From contig JARLJH010000048.1 in assembly GCA_031291305.1 (NCBI GenBank), positions 186,001 to 250,000 on the forward strand: a stretch of DNA of 64,000 nt, written 5' to 3'. Below the pieces are notes generated by a model. The model saw only the letters and a list, made by a program, of their open reading frames with translations, was not told where the DNA came from and searched no databases. Position numbers and translations under genes: made by a program. The stretch comes from Rhodoferax sp. (GTDB taxonomy: Bacteria > Pseudomonadota > Gammaproteobacteria > Burkholderiales > Burkholderiaceae_C). Positions 18,430 to 27,949 of this stretch are shown piece after piece (within the stretch, counting starts at the first letter, position 1; each line of letters begins with the position of its first letter).

Positions 18430-21315
18430 ATGCTTGAACATCTGAAGGTTAGCGACTACGGCACGCCGCGCCGTGTGTCTGCGCACGAGGTGACGCTTGA
18501 AATCGATGGTGAAATGATCACCGTGCCAAAGGGTACGTCGCTCATGCGCGCTGCGGTGGATGCGGGCATCCAAGTGCCCAAGCTGTGCGCCACCGACACC
18601 CTGGAGCCGTTTGGCTCCTGCCGCCTGTGCCTGGTTGAGATCGAGGGCCGCAAGGGTTTCCCGGCGTCCTGCACCACGCCTGCGGAAAATGGCATGAAAG
18701 TGCGCACCCAGACGCCCCGGTTGCAGGAACTGCGCAAGGGCGTGATGGAGCTTTACATCAGCGACCACCCGCTGGATTGCCTGACTTGCAGTGCCAATGG
18801 CGACTGCGAGTTGCAGACCATGGCTGGCGTGACCGGCCTGCGCCATGTGCGCTACGGCGTGGGAGCGGCGGCGGGTGCCCACCATCTGGATGCCAAAAAG
18901 GACGAGTCCAACCCGTATTTCACCTATGACGCCAGCAAATGCATCGTCTGCAATCGCTGCGTGCGGGCGTGTGAGGAGACGCAGGGCACGTTTGCACTGA
19001 CCATCAGTGGCCGTGGTTTTGCGTCGCGCGTTTCTGCCGGGCAGGACCAGCCTTTCATGCAGAGCGAATGTGTCAGCTGCGGGGCCTGCGTCGCTGCCTG
19101 CCCAACGGCCACACTGCAGGAGAAGACCGTCATCGAACTCGGCCAACCCGAGCACAGTGCCATCACCACCTGCGCCTACTGTGGCGTGGGCTGTGGCTTC
19201 AAGGCGGAGATGAAGGGCAACCAGGTGGTGCGCATGGTGCCGTGGAAAGACGGCAAGGCCAATGAGGGCCACGCCTGCATCAAAGGGCGCTTTGCCTGGG
19301 GCTATGCCACCCACAAAGACCGCATGACCCAGCCGATGATCCGCAAAACGATCAACGACGCCTGGCAGGAAGTCAGTTGGGACGAAGCCATCAACTACGC
19401 TGCCAGCGAATTTCGCCGTATTCAGGCCAAGTATGGTCAGGATGCGGTGGGCGGCATCACCTCGTCACGATGCACCAACGAAGAAACCTATCTGGTCCAA
19501 AAACTGGTGCGCGCCGCCTTTGGCAACAACAATGTGGACACTTGCGCGCGCGTCTGCCATTCGCCCACCGGTTACGGGTTGGGGCAAACCTATGGCACGT
19601 CGGCGGGCACACAAACCTTCAAGTCGGTCGAAAAGGCCGATGTCATTCTGGTCATGGGAGCCAACCCCTCAGCAGCGCACCCGGTTTTTGCCTCGCGCAT
19701 GAAGAAGCGCTTGCGCCAGGGGGCCAAGCTGATCGTGATCGACCCGCGCGAAATCGATCTGGTGGAGTCGGCGCACATCCAGGCGGACTACCACCTGCAG
19801 CTCAAGCCGGGCACCAATGTGGCCCTCATCACGGCGTTGGCACATGTGGTGGTGACCGAAGGCTTGCTGGCGGCGGATTTTGTGGCCGAGCGCTGTGATG
19901 AGAAGTCGTTTGGGCAATGGCGCGAATTTGTTGCCCGTCCAGAAAACTCGCCCGAGGCGTTTGAGCCGGTGACGGGTGTGCCCGCTGCCCAGGTGCGCGG
20001 TGCAGCGCGTCTGTACGCCACCGGCGGCAACGCGGCGATCTACTATGGTTTGGGGGTGACCGAACATGCGCAAGGCTCCACCACGGTCATGGGCATTGCC
20101 AACTTGGCGATGGCCACGGGCAATGTTGGGCGCGAAGGTGTCGGGGTGAACCCCTTGCGCGGACAGAACAACGTGCAGGGCTCTTGCGACATGGGCAGCT
20201 TCCCGCACGAGTTGCCTGGCTATCGCCATATTTCTGATAGCACGGTACGTAGTCAATTCGAGGGCGCGTGGGGTGTTACGCTTAATCCAGAGCCGGGTCT
20301 GCGGATCCCCAACATGTTTGATGCTGCGCAGGCTGGTACCTTCATGGGGCTGTACTGCGAGGGCGAGGACATCGTGCAGTCTGACCCTAACACCCAGCAT
20401 GTGACGGCTTCGCTGATGGCGATGGAATGCATTGTGGTGCAGGACTTGTTTTTGAACGAAACCGCCAAGTACGCACATGTCTTTTTGCCCGGCTCGTCCT
20501 TTCTGGAGAAAGACGGCACCTTTACCAATGCCGAGCGGCGCATCTCGCGCGTGCGTCGGGTGATGCCGCCCAAGGCTGGGCTGGCTGACTGGGAAATTAC
20601 CGTCAAGCTGGCCAATGCCCTGGGCTACCCGATGCACTACAGCCATCCGCGCGAAATCATGGCTGAGATTGCAGCGCTCACGCCCAGCTTTGCCGGGGTG
20701 AGCTACGAGAAGATCGAACAGCACGGTAGCGTGCAGTGGCCATGCAACGTCAACACCGCTGAGCTGGGCACCGAGATCATGCACGTGGACAAGTTTGTGC
20801 GCGGCAAGGGTCGCTTCATCATCACCCAGTATGTGGCGACGGACGAGAAGGTAACGCGCAAGTTCCCGCTGATCCTCACCACCGGGCGCATCCTGAGCCA
20901 GTACAACGTCGGCGCGCAAACCCGGCGCACAGAAAACAGCCAGTGGCACAGTGAAGACAGGCTGGAGATTCACCCGCACGATGCTGAAGAACGCGGCATC
21001 AAGCAGGACGACTGGGTCGGCATTGACAGTCGCGCCGGGCAGACTGTGTTGCGTGCCGAGGTCACCGAGCGCATCCAGCCCGGTGTGGTTTACACCACCT
21101 TCCACTTTCCCGAGTCGGGCGCCAATGTGATCACCACCGACAACTCCGACTGGGCCACCAATTGCCCCGAGTACAAGGTGACCGCCGTGCAGGTGATGCC
21201 GGTGGTCCAGCCTTCAGACTGGCAGAAGTCCTACTCGCGCTTCAACGCACGGCAACTGGCGTTGGCACAGGGTGAGCCGCTGGTAGATCAGCGCGTGGCA
21301 AACCTGGGTCGCTGA
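18430..21315 (+). CDS. fdsA: Mo-dependent formate dehydrogenase catalytic subunit FdsA
   Basis: About 961 residues. Formate oxidation to CO2 at a bis-MGD molybdenum site. The N-terminus has a [2Fe-2S] domain (SCRLCLVEI), a His-Cys [4Fe-4S] motif (HPLDCLTCSANGDC), two ferredoxin clusters (CIVCNRCVRAC and CVSCGACVAACP) and a further cluster at CAYCGVGCGF. The metal-ligand cysteine is in TCARVCHSPTGYG, so the enzyme uses cysteine rather than selenocysteine. The ATG at 18430 has GGAG six bases upstream; the longer frame uses a TTG at 18412. Molybdenum is the expected metal, though a tungsten transporter is also nearby. Confidence 0.95.
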   Translation: MLEHLKVSDYGTPRRVSAHEVTLEIDGEMITVPKGTSLMRAAVDAGIQVPKLCATDTLEPFGSCRLCLVEIEGRKGFPASCTTPAENGMKVRTQTPRLQELRKGVMELYISDHPLDCLTCSANGDCELQTMAGVTGLRHVRYGVGAAAGAHHLDAKKDESNPYFTYDASKCIVCNRCVRACEETQGTFALTISGRGFASRVSAGQDQPFMQSECVSCGACVAACPTATLQEKTVIELGQPEHSAITTCAYCGVGCGFKAEMKGNQVVRMVPWKDGKANEGHACIKGRFAWGYATHKDRMTQPMIRKTINDAWQEVSWDEAINYAASEFRRIQAKYGQDAVGGITSSRCTNEETYLVQKLVRAAFGNNNVDTCARVCHSPTGYGLGQTYGTSAGTQTFKSVEKADVILVMGANPSAAHPVFASRMKKRLRQGAKLIVIDPREIDLVESAHIQADYHLQLKPGTNVALITALAHVVVTEGLLAADFVAERCDEKSFGQWREFVARPENSPEAFEPVTGVPAAQVRGAARLYATGGNAAIYYGLGVTEHAQGSTTVMGIANLAMATGNVGREGVGVNPLRGQNNVQGSCDMGSFPHELPGYRHISDSTVRSQFEGAWGVTLNPEPGLRIPNMFDAAQAGTFMGLYCEGEDIVQSDPNTQHVTASLMAMECIVVQDLFLNETAKYAHVFLPGSSFLEKDGTFTNAERRISRVRRVMPPKAGLADWEITVKLANALGYPMHYSHPREIMAEIAALTPSFAGVSYEKIEQHGSVQWPCNVNTAELGTEIMHVDKFVRGKGRFIITQYVATDEKVTRKFPLILTTGRILSQYNVGAQTRRTENSQWHSEDRLEIHPHDAEERGIKQDDWVGIDSRAGQTVLRAEVTERIQPGVVYTTFHFPESGANVITTDNSDWATNCPEYKVTAVQVMPVVQPSDWQKSYSRFNARQLALAQGEPLVDQRVANLGR

Positions 21316-21324
21316 AGGTACGCC

Positions 21325-22152
21325 ATGGACATGCCTGTCACACCTGCTTTTGCCGGTCAAGCGTGGCGCACCGTTGAGGTGAGCGGCGTGCGCGACCAAC
21401 AACCGATGCAGTGGCGTGACTGCGTGGCCGAAGAGGTGCCTGTGGCACTGGAGTTCAACGGCATCTCCCATGCGGTGATGATGGCCAGCCCTGCAGATTT
21501 TGAAGACTTTGCCTACGGCTTTGCGCTCACCGAAGGGGTTGTGGACAACGCCGCGCAGATTTTTGACTGTGACTGGTCTTGCACGGCGTTGGGTTACACC
21601 GTGCACCTGACCATCGCGGCATCCTGCTTTGCGCGGCTCAAGGGCATGCGCCGCAACTTGACCGGGCGCACCGGCTGTGGCCTGTGCGGCACCGAAAGCC
21701 TGACCCACGCCGTGCGTCAAATTGAGTCGGTGCAAACCAGCGTCAGATTTTCTGCGGCGGCGGTGCGCCGTGCGCTGGCTGCACTGCGTGATCGTCAGGT
21801 GCTGCTGTCTATCAGCGGGGCGACACATGCTGCGGCATGGTGCTCAGGTGATGGACAAATCAAATGGATTCGTGAGGACGTAGGCCGCCACAACGCCTTG
21901 GATAAGTTGCTTGGGGCGCTGTCGCGTGCCGGTTGCGATGCCAGCTGCGGCTTCGTGGTAGTGACCAGCCGGGCGAGTTTTGAAATGGTGCAAAAAACCG
22001 CCGCAGCGGGTGTCGCCTTGCTGGTGGCAGTGTCGGGGGTGACCAGCCTGGCGGTGGAGGTGGCGCAACGCACCGATTTGGTACTGGCCGGGTTTGCCCG
22101 GGGCGGTGATATCAGCCTCTACAGTCACCCGCAACGCTTTGAATTGGACTAG
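21325..22152 (+). CDS. fdsC: FdhD/FdsC sulfurtransferase for formate dehydrogenase maturation
   Basis: A 275-residue FdhD-family protein that transfers sulfur to the bis-MGD cofactor before insertion into FdsA. The key cysteine motif GCGLCGTES is present near residue 115, and the C-terminal GRHNALDKLLGA with VVTSRASFEMVQKTA is typical. The gene name follows the fdsGBACD order used in Cupriavidus and Rhodobacter. It starts 9 bases after fdsA. Confidence 0.92.
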   Translation: MDMPVTPAFAGQAWRTVEVSGVRDQQPMQWRDCVAEEVPVALEFNGISHAVMMASPADFEDFAYGFALTEGVVDNAAQIFDCDWSCTALGYTVHLTIAASCFARLKGMRRNLTGRTGCGLCGTESLTHAVRQIESVQTSVRFSAAAVRRALAALRDRQVLLSISGATHAAAWCSGDGQIKWIREDVGRHNALDKLLGALSRAGCDASCGFVVVTSRASFEMVQKTAAAGVALLVAVSGVTSLAVEVAQRTDLVLAGFARGGDISLYSHPQRFELD

Positions 22153-22155
22153 CTG

Positions 22156-22383
22156 ATGACGACTGATGACAACCTGATCCGTATGGCCAACCAGATTGGC
22201 ACTTTTTTTGAGAGCATGCCCGAGCGCACTGAGGCGCTTGAAGGCATTGCCAGACACCTGAAAAACTTCTGGGACCCACGCATGCGTCGTGCCTTCTTGG
22301 CCCAGGTGGACGCAGCTCAAAACCCCGGCATTCACGACATCGTGCTGGCGGCGGTGCGCGAACATCGTGCGTTGCTGCATTAA
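22156..22383 (+). CDS. fdsD: Formate dehydrogenase delta subunit FdsD
   Basis: A 75-residue small subunit matching the FdsD family by size, position and sequence: NLIRMANQIGTFFESMP near the start and the conserved HLKNFWDPRMRR in the middle. It ends the operon, three bases after fdsC. In related enzymes it is needed for assembly or stability of the complex; its exact role is not established. Confidence 0.9.
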   Translation: MTTDDNLIRMANQIGTFFESMPERTEALEGIARHLKNFWDPRMRRAFLAQVDAAQNPGIHDIVLAAVREHRALLH

Positions 22384-22547
22384 CGTGAAAGAGCATTCCT
22401 GGCGACTGACGTGAGCTTTGCGGGGGCGATTCAAGGAGTGTGGTGTGTTGGCGCGGACTGTCTGGCCGCTAATGCATTCTCTTGTGTTGCCATGGGGAGT
22501 GAGTCCAGGGCGGTGAACCAGCAGCATCGACGCACGGCGCGGCGACC

Positions 22548-22655
22548 GGGTCAGGCGCATGCGGTTTTGGGGTGAAAGCACGCGCGGGGGGATGTTGCCG
22601 TATGCGCGAAGCCCAAGGCGCGCGCATTTCACCCCAAAGCCCGGTCACCTGACCC
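22548..22655. repeat. Long imperfect inverted repeat downstream of the fds operon
   Basis: Inner perfect arms TTTGGGGTGAAA (22566-22577) and TTTCACCCCAAA (22627-22638). Outer arms GGGTCAGG (22548-22555) and CCTGACCC (22648-22655), with GC-rich pairing inside. It lies in the 416-base gap 22384-22799 between the convergent fds and mod operons, which otherwise holds no gene. It may act as a bidirectional terminator, or be a mobile palindromic element. Confidence 0.6.
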
Positions 22656-22730
22656 AGCCACCACGCCTCAAGTGCTTTTGAAGCAGCACAGGTTCAGAAT
22701 AAACCCGGGCGACCAGGCCAAGGTATGCAT

Positions 22731-22780
22731 CATTTATGCCTCTAACCCTTATGAATAAAGGGTAAGCAGCTACAAATACA
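22731..22780 (+). repeat. Dispersed short repeat, reference copy
   Basis: CATTTATGCCTCTAACCCTT continues with ATGAATAAAGGG and TAAGCAGCTACAAATAC. The central CCCTTATgaATAAAGGG is a near-perfect dyad. Related copies are at 8925-8973, 1668-1711 and, more divergent, 32311-32363. Confidence 0.6.
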
Positions 22781-22799
22781 AAAGCATTCCGAAGGCGGT

Positions 22800-23912
22800 T
22801 CAACCCAGAATCGCTACGCCCTTGATTTGGGCGAACACCGTTTGACCGGGGTGCAAGCCCAGCGCGCGCGCCGAACGCTCAGTCACCCGTGCCAGCAGGG
22901 CGCTGCCACTGGCCTGCAGCGCCACCATCATTTGGCCGGGGCTGTCGGGTGTGATGGCGGTGACGGTGGCGCCGAGGATGTTCAGAATGCTGGTGTCCTG
23001 CTGGTGTTGCAGGGTCAGGCTGACATCGCGTGCTTGTACCCGTACCCGCAGCACTTGGCCCGGCTCGGCTTCGTGCCATGGCAGCAGCAGCGTGGCGTCG
23101 CCAAAAGTGGTGACCATCAGGTGGTCCGCTGGGTCATGGCCTTGCACGGTGCAGGCCAGCATGGCGCTGGCGCTGTCGCCATGCGCCAGGGACAGGTCCA
23201 ACCGGGTCATTAGCTCGGCGGTGGGGCCATGGCCGATGACCCGACCGTCTTCCAACAACACCAGGTGATCGGCCAGCCGGGCCACCTCGTCGAGGGCGTG
23301 GCTGACATAGATCACCGGGATGTCGAGTTCCTGATGCAGGCGCTCCAGCCAGGGCAAGATGTCGGCCTTGCGCGCGCTGTCCAGCGCGGCCAGGGGTTCG
23401 TCCATCAGCAGCACGCGCGGGCTGGTGGCCAGGGCCCGAGCGATGGCCACGCGCTGGCGCTCACCGCCAGAGAGTTCGTGCGGCATGCGCGTCAGCAAGT
23501 GGCTAATACCCAAAAGGGCCAGGCCTTGGTCCCAGTTGTAGCGGCGCAGCGCCTGCGGCGTGCGTTGAAAACCAAACTTCAGGTTGCCCTCGACGCTCAG
23601 GTGGGCCAGCAGGCTGGCCTCCTGAAACACGTAGCCTAGCAAGCGCTGGTGCACCGGGCGAAACACGTGCGTTGCGCTGTCTTGCCAGACCTCGCCAGCC
23701 ACGCTGACGTGCCCGGTGGCGCTAGGTTCCAGCCCGGCCAGGGCGCGCAGGCAGGTGGTTTTTCCCGATCCAGAGGGGCCAAACAACGCGGTGACGCCTT
23801 GCGCTGGCAATTGCATATCGACATCCAGCAAGAAGCCTGGGCGTTGCAGCCTGGCGCGCAGTTGCAGTGGCGCGGGGTTGGAGGAAGACGGGCTGTTAGA
23901 CGGGGGGGTCAT
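22800..23912 (-). CDS. modC: Molybdate ABC transporter ATPase ModC
   Basis: A 370-residue ATPase of the molybdate importer. Walker [11 protein letters not shown], signature [15 protein letters not shown] and Walker [13 protein letters not shown] are intact. After residue about 300 there is a TOBE-type oxyanion-binding domain ([11 protein letters not shown] and [10 protein letters not shown]), which marks ModC rather than TupC. The ATG overlaps the modB stop by four bases. Last gene of modABC. Confidence 0.94.
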   Translation of the reverse strand: MTPPSNSPSSSNPAPLQLRARLQRPGFLLDVDMQLPAQGVTALFGPSGSGKTTCLRALAGLEPSATGHVSVAGEVWQDSATHVFRPVHQRLLGYVFQEASLLAHLSVEGNLKFGFQRTPQALRRYNWDQGLALLGISHLLTRMPHELSGGERQRVAIARALATSPRVLLMDEPLAALDSARKADILPWLERLHQELDIPVIYVSHALDEVARLADHLVLLEDGRVIGHGPTAELMTRLDLSLAHGDSASAMLACTVQGHDPADHLMVTTFGDATLLLPWHEAEPGQVLRVRVQARDVSLTLQHQQDTSILNILGATVTAITPDSPGQMMVALQASGSALLARVTERSARALGLHPGQTVFAQIKGVAILG

Positions 23913-24592
23913 GGGCTGCGCGGTTGGCTGCGCTGGTTGTAGGTGTGCAGGACCAGCAGCACCAGGAACGAGAAGCCCAGCATCACAGCTGCCAGCCGGT
24001 GGGCCTCACCGTATTCCATGGCTTCCACGTGGTCATAAATTTGCACTGAGATCACGCGGGTGACGCCAGGAATGTTGCCACCCACCATCAGCACGACGCC
24101 AAATTCACCCACCGTATGGGCAAAACTCATGATGGTGCCCGTGATCAGGCCTGGCTTGCACAGCGGTAGAACGATATGAAAAAAAGTGTCCAGCTTGGAG
24201 GCTCGCAAGGTGGCTGCCACCTCCAGCGGGCGATCACCCAATGCCGCCATGGCGTTTTGTACTGGTTGCACCATGAAGGGCAGCGAGTACAGCACCGAGC
24301 CCACGACCAGACCAGCAAAGGTAAAAGGCAGCACGCCCCAGCCCATGGCCTGTGTCCATTGCCCCACCGGACCATGCGGTCCCATCGCCACCAGCAAATA
24401 AAAGCCCAGTACCGATGGTGGTAGCACCAGTGGCAGTGACACCAGTGCTGCCAGCGGTTTTTTGATCCAGGAGCCGGAACGGGCCAACCACCATGCCAGC
24501 GGTGTACCGATCAGCAGCAGGATGCTTGTGGTGAGTGTGGCAACCTTGAGTGTCAGGCCGATGGCTTGCAGGTTGTCTGGTGTCAGCAGCAT
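23909..24592 (-). CDS. modB: Molybdate ABC transporter permease ModB
   Basis: A 227-residue inner-membrane permease with five to six helices. The family motifs are [15 protein letters not shown], the EAA loop [20 protein letters not shown] and [20 protein letters not shown]. It overlaps modC and is 34 bases after modA. Confidence 0.94.
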   Translation of the reverse strand: MLLTPDNLQAIGLTLKVATLTTSILLLIGTPLAWWLARSGSWIKKPLAALVSLPLVLPPSVLGFYLLVAMGPHGPVGQWTQAMGWGVLPFTFAGLVVGSVLYSLPFMVQPVQNAMAALGDRPLEVAATLRASKLDTFFHIVLPLCKPGLITGTIMSFAHTVGEFGVVLMVGGNIPGVTRVISVQIYDHVEAMEYGEAHRLAAVMLGFSFLVLLVLHTYNQRSQPRSP

Positions 24593-24626
24593 CAGGTCGT
24601 GTAGAGGGCCGGTTGCAACAGATTGC

Positions 24627-25382
24627 TCAGAGCTCGTAGCCGTATGAGCGGATCAGGTTTTTGATGTTGGGGCTTTTCAGCAGTTGCATCAGCGCCTTGG
24701 CCGCTTCGTTATCTGCACCGTGCTGCAGCACCACCGCGTCTTGACGGATCGGGTCATACAGGGTCTGCGGAATCACCCACATTGAGCCGCCCTTGAGCTT
24801 GCCGCCTTCGAGCACCTGCGACATGGCGACAAAACCGACCTCGGCATTGCCGGTGGCAGCAAAGGCGAAGGTCTGACCAATGCTCTCGCCTTGCACCAGT
24901 TTGGGTGTGATGGTGGCTGTCATGCCCAGGCTGTCGAGCACTTTCATGGTGGCCGCGCCATAGGGGGCGGTTTTGGGGTTGGCGTAAGACACTTTGCCCA
25001 GGGTGGGACTTTTCAGAATCTCGCCCTTGGCATCCACGGTAGCGGCATTGGCCGACCACAGCACCAGCTTGCCGGTGGCGTAGGTAAAGCGGCTGCCGGG
25101 CTGGGCCATGCCTTCTTTTTCAAGCCTCTCCGGGGTTTGGGTGTCTGCCGCCAGCAGCACATCAAATGGTGCGCCATTCTTGATTTGCGCGTAAAGCTTG
25201 CCGGTGGCGCCCAGCGTCACCTTGAGCGTGTGGCCGGTGGTTTTTTGCAGCACGGAGGCAATGGCTTTGATCGGCTCGGCAAAGTTGGCAGCAACGGCCA
25301 CTTGCGCTTCAGCGGCGTGAAGCTGGGTAACTGCAGTGGTGATCAGCAGCAGTGCTGAAGCACGAAGAAAGAGGTGACGCAT
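24627..25382 (-). CDS. modA: Molybdate-binding periplasmic protein ModA
   Basis: A 251-residue periplasmic binding protein. The signal peptide is [17 protein letters not shown] and ends near LHAAEA. The mature protein has [15 protein letters not shown], then [20 protein letters not shown], the two segments that bind the oxyanion, and ends IRSYGYEL. The ATG at 25382 is preferred over the upstream GTG-type start at 25397 because it begins the signal peptide directly. A ModE-type box lies 48 bases upstream. Confidence 0.94.
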   Translation of the reverse strand: MRHLFLRASALLLITTAVTQLHAAEAQVAVAANFAEPIKAIASVLQKTTGHTLKVTLGATGKLYAQIKNGAPFDVLLAADTQTPERLEKEGMAQPGSRFTYATGKLVLWSANAATVDAKGEILKSPTLGKVSYANPKTAPYGAATMKVLDSLGMTATITPKLVQGESIGQTFAFAATGNAEVGFVAMSQVLEGGKLKGGSMWVIPQTLYDPIRQDAVVLQHGADNEAAKALMQLLKSPNIKNLIRSYGYEL

Positions 25383-25429
25383 GTGAACTCCTGGCATGTG
25401 GGTGGATGACAGGCTAGGAGTGTATCAGT

Positions 25430-25452
25430 CGCTATTCCAAACAAGAATAACG
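25430..25452 (-). promoter_or_regulatory. ModE-type operator upstream of modA
   Basis: Near-palindrome CGCTATTC (25430-25437), seven bases, GAATAACG (25445-25452), with one mismatch in eight. This matches the form of ModE boxes (CGNTAT arms around a short spacer). Position just before modA and a modE gene nearby support repression by ModE with molybdate. Confidence 0.72.
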
Positions 25453-25491
25453 GTGCTTTTTACCCGATCAGCGAACCGGGTGATTGGGGAT

Positions 25492-25911
25492 TCAAGGCTT
25501 GATGTAGCCGTAACCCTGGCCTTCAAGCTGCCCGATGCGCACCACCCCCGACGGGGTAAAGCCAGCATCCATGACAAACTGCTCTTTCTTCAGTCCCATG
25601 GCGCGCAGGGTCAGTTCGCACACCTCGAACTTCACGCCCTTGGACACCAGGTCAGAGATCAGCGGACCGTATTCGATGTTGGGGTTCTTCTTGTCTTTGG
25701 CGCCTTCCATCAGGAAGTTGACACCGTCGCCCACGGCCACCGCAATGATCTTGGTATTCGGGGCCGTGTCCATGTAGTTGCGCAGGGTGCGTAGCCCGGC
25801 AGTTGCCTGGGTGTCGCTGTTGTCAAAGTGGTAGACCACTTTGTCCTGGGCCAGAGCCAGGGCTGACGTCAGTGTGAGCAGCAGGGCAGCAAAAAAAGAA
25901 CGAAATTGCAT
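25492..25911 (-). CDS. Secreted DsrE-family protein
   Basis: A 139-residue DsrE/DsrF-like protein with a signal peptide (FFAALLLTLTSALALAQ). The mature part has VVYHFDNSDTQATAGLRTL, then IIAVAVGDGVNFLMEG and a single cysteine in VKFEVCELTLRAMG. Related periplasmic DsrE proteins are of unknown function; a role in sulfur handling is only suggested by the fold. The frame continues upstream to 26277 but overlaps modE, so the ATG at 25911 is used. It is upstream of modA on the same strand. Confidence 0.83.
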   Translation of the reverse strand: MQFRSFFAALLLTLTSALALAQDKVVYHFDNSDTQATAGLRTLRNYMDTAPNTKIIAVAVGDGVNFLMEGAKDKKNPNIEYGPLISDLVSKGVKFEVCELTLRAMGLKKEQFVMDAGFTPSGVVRIGQLEGQGYGYIKP

Positions 25912-25998
25912 GTTGAGGTCTCCAGATAGGTTGGCAAGGCGTGTTTGAGTACAGGCTCTGACGCTGATGATGCCATGTTTTCCTGAAACAATGCAGGC

Positions 25999-26772
25999 AT
26001 GAGCGCGCCAAACACCTCTCTCACCGATGCCCTGGGCCATGCCGCGAGCGACAAACGCCTGGAGGTCTTGCGCCTGGTTGCGCGTTCTGGCTCCATCTCC
26101 CAGGCCGGTCGCGAGCTGGGCATCAGCTACAAGGCAGCTTGGCAAGCCATTGATACGCTGACCAATTTGAGCGGAACGGTACTGGTGGAGCGCACGGTGG
26201 GTGGCTCTGGTGGCGGTGGCGCGTGTATCACGGAACAGGGCTTGGCCCTGCTGGAGCTGGCGGATGCGTTGGCGCAAGCGCGTGCACAGGTGTTGAGTCG
26301 GCGGGGTCTGGGTTCGGGCACGGCGGTGGGTTTGGGTCTGCGCACCAGCATGCGCAACCAGTTGCCGTGCCGCGTGCTGGCGTGCGAGCTGCCGACGCAG
26401 CCCGATCCGCTGGTCTGGGTGCGTCTGCAGACAGAATCTGGCGATCAGTTGCTGGCCAGCTTGACGCGCGAGAGTGCAGATTTGCTCGGTATGCAGGTTG
26501 ACCTGCGTGTGCTAGTCATGTGCAAGGCCACGGCCGTGGTTGTCACGCTGCCAGACAGCCTGCCAGTATGGCCAGAGGAGCCCGGTTGGTGTCACGTGTG
26601 CGGCGAGGTGCAGCTCGTATCAAAAGGCGGTGAGCGTGATGAGGTGGTGTTGGGCTTGCCGGGCGGTGCAACCTGGGTAGGTTTTGCGGCCCATGCGGCG
26701 AAATTTGAATCTGGCATGCGCGCTTGCGCCCAGATGCAGGCCTCGGCGCTGGTGATTGGTCTGGCGGACTGA
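25999..26772 (+). CDS. modE: Molybdate-responsive regulator ModE
   Basis: A 257-residue ModE protein. The N-terminal winged helix reads LRLVARSGSISQAGRELG then ISYKAAWQAIDTLTNL. Two TOBE/Mop-like domains follow (ARASNH-type first copy with TRESADLLGMQVD, second with MRACAQMQASALVIGLAD). It represses molybdate uptake genes when metal is abundant in other bacteria. It is divergent from the DsrE gene and modABC, with a ModE-type box before modA. Confidence 0.92.
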   Translation: MSAPNTSLTDALGHAASDKRLEVLRLVARSGSISQAGRELGISYKAAWQAIDTLTNLSGTVLVERTVGGSGGGGACITEQGLALLELADALAQARAQVLSRRGLGSGTAVGLGLRTSMRNQLPCRVLACELPTQPDPLVWVRLQTESGDQLLASLTRESADLLGMQVDLRVLVMCKATAVVVTLPDSLPVWPEEPGWCHVCGEVQLVSKGGERDEVVLGLPGGATWVGFAAHAAKFESGMRACAQMQASALVIGLAD

Positions 26773-26796
26773 ACTTGCTGTTGGCTTCGCCAAACT

Positions 26797-26822
26797 AACA
26801 ACGACACGGATGTTAGAAATGG
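26797..26822 (-). repeat. Short repeat shared with 32754-32781
   Basis: AACAACGACACGGATG (26797-26812) followed by AAATGG. The same 16 bases, again followed by AAATGG, occur at 32754-32781. Each copy sits immediately after the stop codon of an unrelated minus-strand gene. Confidence 0.7.
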
Positions 26823-26824
26823 AC

Positions 26825-27949
26825 TCAGTGGGCGCGCTGGCCCAGTTTGCGGTACAGCGTGGCACGGCCAATGCCCAGCATGCGGGCGGCCTGGCTGATG
26901 TTGCCGCCAGTGTCATCAACAGCCTTGCGGATCATGGCGGCTTCGACATCTCGCAGTGGTACGGTGCCTGATGTCGCTGGTAAGGCGTTGGCTTCATCGG
27001 TATGTGCAATGGCTTGAGCTTGCAGGCGCAGGCCACTCCACAAGGGCAGTTCCAGCAAGTGATCAGGTCGTTTGCTGGCATCAAACAATTGTTCGATGGG
27101 CAGGCCAAACACCTCGTTGATGTGCACGTCAGCCCGCGTTGCGCTGGTTAAATCAGACACCATCTGTCGCGCCACCCGGTTGGCTCCTTTGATCCAACCA
27201 TCTTCGTCCAGACACACCAGACCGTCGGCCTCATGGCCGATGGGGTTGCCGGGCCAGTTCAGGCGCAACAGTATGCTGTGTTTCTGGGCCAGCACCATCG
27301 CGTTTTCGATCTTGCAGGCGGATTGACGCACCAGGTGCTTAAGCTCGCGGCGTTCCTGCACATCAACACCGGTCACATCAAGAATGCCGATGCAGGCACC
27401 GTCAGGTCCGAACAGCGGTGCCCCGGCGCAGCTGTAGACCGAGGTGGCTTCAAAGAAATGCTCACCACGATGCACCCAGACTGGTTGCAGCTCACTCAAG
27501 GCAGTGCCAATGGCCGTGGTGCCAATGCTGTGCTCGCACAGGTCGGTGCCGACGCGGGTGATCTGGGTGGCCCGCGTATCGCTGCGGTCAATGGCCCCGC
27601 AGGCATCAACGACGACCCCCTCGGCGTTGGTGAGGATGGCAAAGTAGCGCGTGTTCACAATCGCACGTGCCAGGTTTTCCAGCAGGGGTCGGGCGGTGCT
27701 GGCCAGGTGCTGGTTGGCCTCTTGCGTACTGCGGGCGCGTGCTGCAGATATTTGGTCAAACGCGACGGACATGCGGGGTTTGAGCCCCAGAGCCAGGCAA
27801 CGTTGCCAAGAGCGCTCGACCCAAGGCGAAATTCTGCCGGTTTGAAGCTTCTGGCCGGTTTGCAGCAGCGCCTGACGTGCTTGCGTAATGCTTGCCAGAC
27901 GTGGGGAGGGGTGGGCTGCGGCGCTGGAGATGATGGCGTTTTTGGTCAT
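26825..27949 (-). CDS. GAF-Fis transcriptional regulator lacking the AAA+ domain, divergent from the AOR operon
   Basis: About 374 residues. The N-terminal part resembles the GAF sensor of AcoR-like activators (ISPWVERSWQRCLALGL, CEHSIGTTAIGTAL, GAPLFGPDGACIGILDVTG). The C-terminus is a Fis-type helix-turn-helix (NISQAARMLGIGRATLYRKL). There is no Walker A, no GAFTGA and no room for an AAA+ domain, so it cannot act as a classical sigma-54 activator. It is divergent from the AOR operon across 175 bases and probably regulates it. The frame is also open from an ATG at 27979. Confidence 0.85.
   Translation of the reverse strand: MTKNAIISSAAAHPSPRLASITQARQALLQTGQKLQTGRISPWVERSWQRCLALGLKPRMSVAFDQISAARARSTQEANQHLASTARPLLENLARAIVNTRYFAILTNAEGVVVDACGAIDRSDTRATQITRVGTDLCEHSIGTTAIGTALSELQPVWVHRGEHFFEATSVYSCAGAPLFGPDGACIGILDVTGVDVQERRELKHLVRQSACKIENAMVLAQKHSILLRLNWPGNPIGHEADGLVCLDEDGWIKGANRVARQMVSDLTSATRADVHINEVFGLPIEQLFDASKRPDHLLELPLWSGLRLQAQAIAHTDEANALPATSGTVPLRDVEAAMIRKAVDDTGGNISQAARMLGIGRATLYRKLGQRAH

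Noticed and set aside
17959-21105. Two long minus-strand frames opposite fdsB and fdsA
   Set aside because: Antisense shadows caused by high GC; the plus strand carries complete iron-sulfur and cofactor motifs.
22384-22799. Possible molybdenum-cofactor riboswitch in the gap near modC
   Set aside because: The gap is downstream of both convergent operons and I could not see the conserved aptamer sequence; only the inverted repeat is supported.
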